From NCBI RefSeq assembly GCF_004526345.1, contig NZ_CP038213.1:682001-746000 (forward strand): a stretch of 64,000 nucleotides of DNA, written 5' to 3'. Made by a program: the position numbers and the translations under genes. How positions within the stretch are numbered: the first letter of the stretch is position 1; each line of letters begins with the position of its first letter. This stretch comes from Ornithinimicrobium flavum. GTDB lineage: Bacteria; Actinomycetota; Actinomycetes; Actinomycetales; Dermatophilaceae. Below are positions 61,555 through 64,000 of this stretch, piece by piece. The notes beneath the pieces are model-generated. The model saw only the letters and a program-made list of their open reading frames with translations, did not search any database and was not told the origin of the DNA.

Positions 61555-62517
61555 GTGAGCTTCCGCATCGCCTACCTCGGTCCCGCCGGGACCTTCACCG
61601 AGCAGGCGGCCCGACGCTGGGACCCCGACGGTCGGCACGAGACGTGGCCCGCGCCCAGCGTCCCGGAGGCGATCGCGGCGCTGCACGAGGGCCGGGTCGG
61701 CGCAGCCGTCGTGCCGTTCGAGAACTCCGTGGAGGGGTCGGTCCCCGCGACCCTGCAGAGCCTGCTGGAGGCCGACGGCGTCCGCATCACCGCCGAGGTG
61801 CTGGTCGAGGTGGAGTTCAGCCTGCTCGCCCGGCCGGGCACCGCCCTGGAGGAGGTGCGGGTCGTCGCGACGCACCCCCACGCGGCGGCGCAGACCCGGG
61901 CGTGGCTGGCCCGCACCCTCCCTCGGGCCCGGGTGGTGGCCGAGACCTCGACGGCCCGGGCCGCGCAGCTGGTGGGGGAGGGGGAGTATGACGCCGCCGT
62001 CGCCGCTCCCGGGGCGGCGGACGCCTACGGCCTCGTCGCGCTCGCCGAGGGGGTCGCGGACCGGGCGGGGGCCGTGACCCGCTTCGTCGTCCTCCAGGAG
62101 GGGGCGCCGGTGCCGGCGCCGACGGGCGCCGACCGCACCACCCTGGTGGCCCTGATCTGGCAGAACCGGCCGGGGGCCCTGCTGGAGCTGCTCGAGCAGT
62201 TCGCGATCCGTGGGATCGACCTGTCCCGGCTCGAGTCGCGCCCGACGGGGGAGGGGTTGGGGGAGTACTGCTTCTGGATCGACGCCGACGCCCACCTGGA
62301 CGAGCCACGCCTGCAGGAGACCCTGGTGGGGCTGCGGCGCACCACCCGCGACCTGCGCTTCTTCGGCTCCTACCCCCGGGCCGACGGTCGGGTGCCGACG
62401 GTGCCGGCCCATGCGGACGACACGGCCTACGCGCAGGCCTCGGCCTGGGTCAGCTCCCTGGGGGGCAGCTCGCCCCTCACCGGTCCAGCTGGAGCCAGGG
62501 GGCCCACCCGCCGTTGA
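61555..62517 (+). CDS. pheA: prephenate dehydratase
   Basis: Converts prephenate to phenylpyruvate for phenylalanine. 320 residues. FRIAYLGPAGTFTEQAAR and VVPFENSVEGSVPATLQSL (substrate binding), then TRFVVLQEG with the Thr/Arg/Phe of the catalytic site. C-terminal ACT domain (about 200-285) with RPGALLELLEQFAIRGIDLS and LESRPTGEGLGEYCFWID for feedback by phenylalanine. No chorismate mutase domain. GTG 61555 chosen by the -10 spacing. The C-terminus overlaps the convergent SGNH gene by 41 bp. Confidence 0.95.
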   Translation: MSFRIAYLGPAGTFTEQAARRWDPDGRHETWPAPSVPEAIAALHEGRVGAAVVPFENSVEGSVPATLQSLLEADGVRITAEVLVEVEFSLLARPGTALEEVRVVATHPHAAAQTRAWLARTLPRARVVAETSTARAAQLVGEGEYDAAVAAPGAADAYGLVALAEGVADRAGAVTRFVVLQEGAPVPAPTGADRTTLVALIWQNRPGALLELLEQFAIRGIDLSRLESRPTGEGLGEYCFWIDADAHLDEPRLQETLVGLRRTTRDLRFFGSYPRADGRVPTVPAHADDTAYAQASAWVSSLGGSSPLTGPAGARGPTRR

Positions 62518-63141
62518 GGACCAGCCAGGCGATGAGGCCGTAGCCGGCCTGCCCGGGATGCACGGTGTCACCGGCCGCGAGGTCGGACTGCCACTGGTCG
62601 TGCGCGACGAGCGGGGAGAAGCAGTCGACGAAGGGGACCCGACGGCGCGCGCACACGTCGGCCTGGGCGTCGGACAGCACCTGCAGGCGCGCGTTGACCT
62701 CGGCGTCCAGGGTGGGTGTCGGGCCGACCACGAAGGTGGAGATGCCGGTGGAGCTGGCGTCGTCCAGGATGTTGGCGAGGTTGAGACGGGAGCGGGCGGT
62801 GGTGATGCCCTGCAGCACGTCCTCGGCGCCCACGCCCACGACCAGGCGCCGCTCCCCGCGGCCTTCCCACCGGGGCGGGCACTCGCTGCGCCAGCGGGTC
62901 ATCGCGTCCGCCGAGCTCGACCCCCGCACGCCCAGGTTGTAGCTGGTGAGGGTGGCCTCCCGGACGGGGGTGCGGCCCACGACCCGGCTGACCCACCGAG
63001 TGCCTTGGGGTCGCCGTAGCCCGCGACGAAACCGTCGCCGACGAAGCACAGCCCGATGTCACGGGGTCCCTCGTGGACGGTGTGCTCCGCACTGGGGACG
63101 TACTCGATGCGCGCCGGCTCACCCGCGCTGTCGCTGCTCAT
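62477..63141 (-). CDS. SGNH/GDSL-type hydrolase, one frameshift
   Basis: About 221 residues. Block I is DIGLCFVGDGFVAGYGDP (a GDG form of GDSL), then SYNLGVRGSSSADAM, VVGVGAEDVLQG and block V GDTVHPGQAGYGLIAW with the catalytic Asp/His. One base is missing near 62998 between KALG and WVSRVVG. Cytosolic-looking esterase or lipase; the substrate is unknown. The start overlaps the DUF6104 stop. Confidence 0.85.
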
Positions 63142-63329
63142 CACTGACCGCTCCACTCCTCGTCCTCGTCGTCCCGTGCCAACCAGGTGGCCAGCCGGTC
63201 CACCGCCACCTCGAACTCCGGGTGCACGTCGACGAAGGTGCGCAGCTGCTCGGCCAACCAGGTGAGGCTGACCTCCTCATCGCCCCGGCGGGCCTGGAGC
63301 TCCTCGATGCCGCGGTCGGTGAAGTACAC
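63141..63329 (-). CDS. DUF6104 family small protein
   Basis: 62 residues: MYFTDRGIEELQARRGDEEV then SLTWLAEQLRTFVDVHPEFE and an acidic end ARDDEDEEWSGQ. Matches the small actinobacterial DUF6104 family (function unknown; present in Streptomyces). Lies between a GNAT gene and an SGNH hydrolase on the minus strand, overlapping the latter by ATGA. Confidence 0.8.
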   Translation of the reverse strand: MYFTDRGIEELQARRGDEEVSLTWLAEQLRTFVDVHPEFEVAVDRLATWLARDDEDEEWSGQ

Positions 63330-63338
63330 GCCGACAGG

Positions 63339-64000
63339 CTATCCCGAGGTCCCGTCCGGAGCCGGGAGGCTCCCGGCGAGGTGCAGCGTCCGGTGCCAGG
63401 ACTGGGTGACGTAGCGGGTCTGCCAGCCCATGGACCGGTAGAGCCCGTCGGCGCCGGTGGGGGAGTCGGCGTCGACCTCGAGCCCGACCGAGCCCCGCCC
63501 GCGCACGGCGGCGTCGACGATGACGGTCCTCAGCAACCCCTTGGCCACCCCACGGCCCCGGGCTCGGCGGTGGACGCCGATGTACTCGACGTAGGTGCCG
63601 TCCGGGGTCGCGAGGCCGTCCGCCCCCACGCCGCCCCGCTGCACGGTCCCGACCAGGGCACCGGCCGGCTCCCCGTCGACCGTCGCCAGCCACCAGTGGT
63701 CCCACCGGTGGCCCGGGTCCTCCCGCAGGCGGCTCACGAACTCCTCGAAGGTCTCCCGGTAGGAGTTGAAGTGGTCGGCGAAGGACTGCTCGAGCACGAG
63801 GTGGACGGCGCGGAGGTCCTCCTCCAGGGGCATCCCCACCCCGTCGTCCCGCCGCACCCGGCGGATCTCCACCCCCGGGCGCAGCGCAGGAGGCTCGGCG
63901 TCGGCCTGCCGGTCCACGGGACGGGTCATCTGCCACCACTCCCGGACGTTGGCGTAGCCCGCCTCGGTGAGCCAGCGCTGCTGCCGGGGGTCGTCGGCGA
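63339..64000 (-). CDS. GNAT family acetyltransferase, 5' end outside window
   Basis: C-terminal part of a GNAT protein. The acetyl-CoA loop is RRARGRGVAKGLLRTVIVDA, preceded by GTYVEYIGVH; the C-terminal GWQTRYVTQSWHRTL follows. In frame upstream to the window edge the reading continues DDPRQQRWLTEAGYANVREW then WQM, the end of a preceding GNAT-type domain, so this is likely a tandem two-domain GNAT (MshD-like or related) rather than one starting at the ATG 63929. Substrate unknown. Confidence 0.8.
   Translation of the reverse strand, partial: ADDPRQQRWLTEAGYANVREWWQMTRPVDRQADAEPPALRPGVEIRRVRRDDGVGMPLEEDLRAVHLVLEQSFADHFNSYRETFEEFVSRLREDPGHRWDHWWLATVDGEPAGALVGTVQRGGVGADGLATPDGTYVEYIGVHRRARGRGVAKGLLRTVIVDAAVRGRGSVGLEVDADSPTGADGLYRSMGWQTRYVTQSWHRTLHLAGSLPAPDGTSG

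Overview
The window is about 64 kb of very GC-rich DNA from an actinobacterium, most probably order Micrococcales (an Intrasporangiaceae or Ornithinimicrobiaceae-like organism). The basis is: codons almost always ending in G or C, a mycothiol S-conjugate amidase (mca), actinobacterial gene orders (ispE / ABC-F / glmU-prs / rplY-pth / mfd-mazG-eno-divIC-DUF501-ppx; greA-DUF4307-mca; hlyIII-uppS; glmS-acpS-nnr), many TANNNT -10 boxes 6-7 nt before start codons (leaderless mRNAs) and lineage families such as DUF501, DUF4307, DUF1206 and DUF6104. The species call is inference; no rRNA is present.

Layout. 1-6.2 kb: 3' part of ispE, an ABC-F ATPase, a DUF222/HNH (13E12-type) nuclease flanked by two different tandem-repeat arrays, and a MarR regulator. 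6.2-11.3 kb: tRNA-Gln, a TetR regulator, glmU and prs (both broken by base indels), rplY and pth. 11.3-14.3 kb (minus strand): PspA and a TPM-domain membrane protein. 14.4-24.9 kb: mfd, a membrane protein, a short lipoprotein, mazG, eno, divIC, DUF501, ppx, a family-5 uracil-DNA glycosylase and an unusual tRNA-Leu(UAA). 24.9-29.8 kb: secreted M14 peptidase, a Bax-inhibitor-1 family protein, DUF808. 29.9-35.9 kb (minus strand): thiolase and a complete oleA-oleBC-oleD operon for head-to-head long-chain olefin (or beta-lactone) formation. 36-43.5 kb: lipoprotein, msrA, glmL/mutL-like ATPase, greA, DUF4307, mca, hemolysin III, uppS. 43.8-52.4 kb: phoH2 (PIN+PhoH), a transglycosylase-like protein, DUF1206, coaA, glmS-acpS-nnr, a VOC protein. 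52.4-58.2 kb: leucine synthesis (leuA behind a leader peptide, leuCD, divergent leuB). 58.2-64 kb: alr, tsaE, a polyprenyl glycosylphosphotransferase, pheA, an SGNH hydrolase, DUF6104 and a GNAT running off the end.

How the genes fit together. Much of the window serves the cell envelope (ispE and uppS for isoprenoid carriers, glmS/glmU for UDP-GlcNAc, alr for D-alanine, divIC for septation, a transglycosylase, a glycosylphosphotransferase) and the supply of precursors (leuABCD, pheA, prs, coaA, acpS). DNA and RNA maintenance is covered by mfd, mazG, the uracil-DNA glycosylase, greA and pth. The ole operon is the clearest accessory metabolic system.

Regulatory signals readable in the DNA include a leucine leader peptide (four Leu codons in a row) with mutually exclusive hairpins ahead of leuA, a near-palindrome with a third half-site between hlyIII and uppS, a candidate LexA box in the HNH-gene promoter, a hairpin-rich greA leader, and three cases where a TAG stop codon forms the first half of the next gene's -10 box.

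Caution: about 18 single-base indels break otherwise well-conserved genes (glmU, prs, mfd, M14 peptidase, coaA, thioesterase, alr, SGNH hydrolase, one small membrane protein). Several of these genes should be essential, so I read the breaks as uncorrected sequencing or assembly errors. No insertion sequence, prophage, CRISPR array or rRNA operon was seen.
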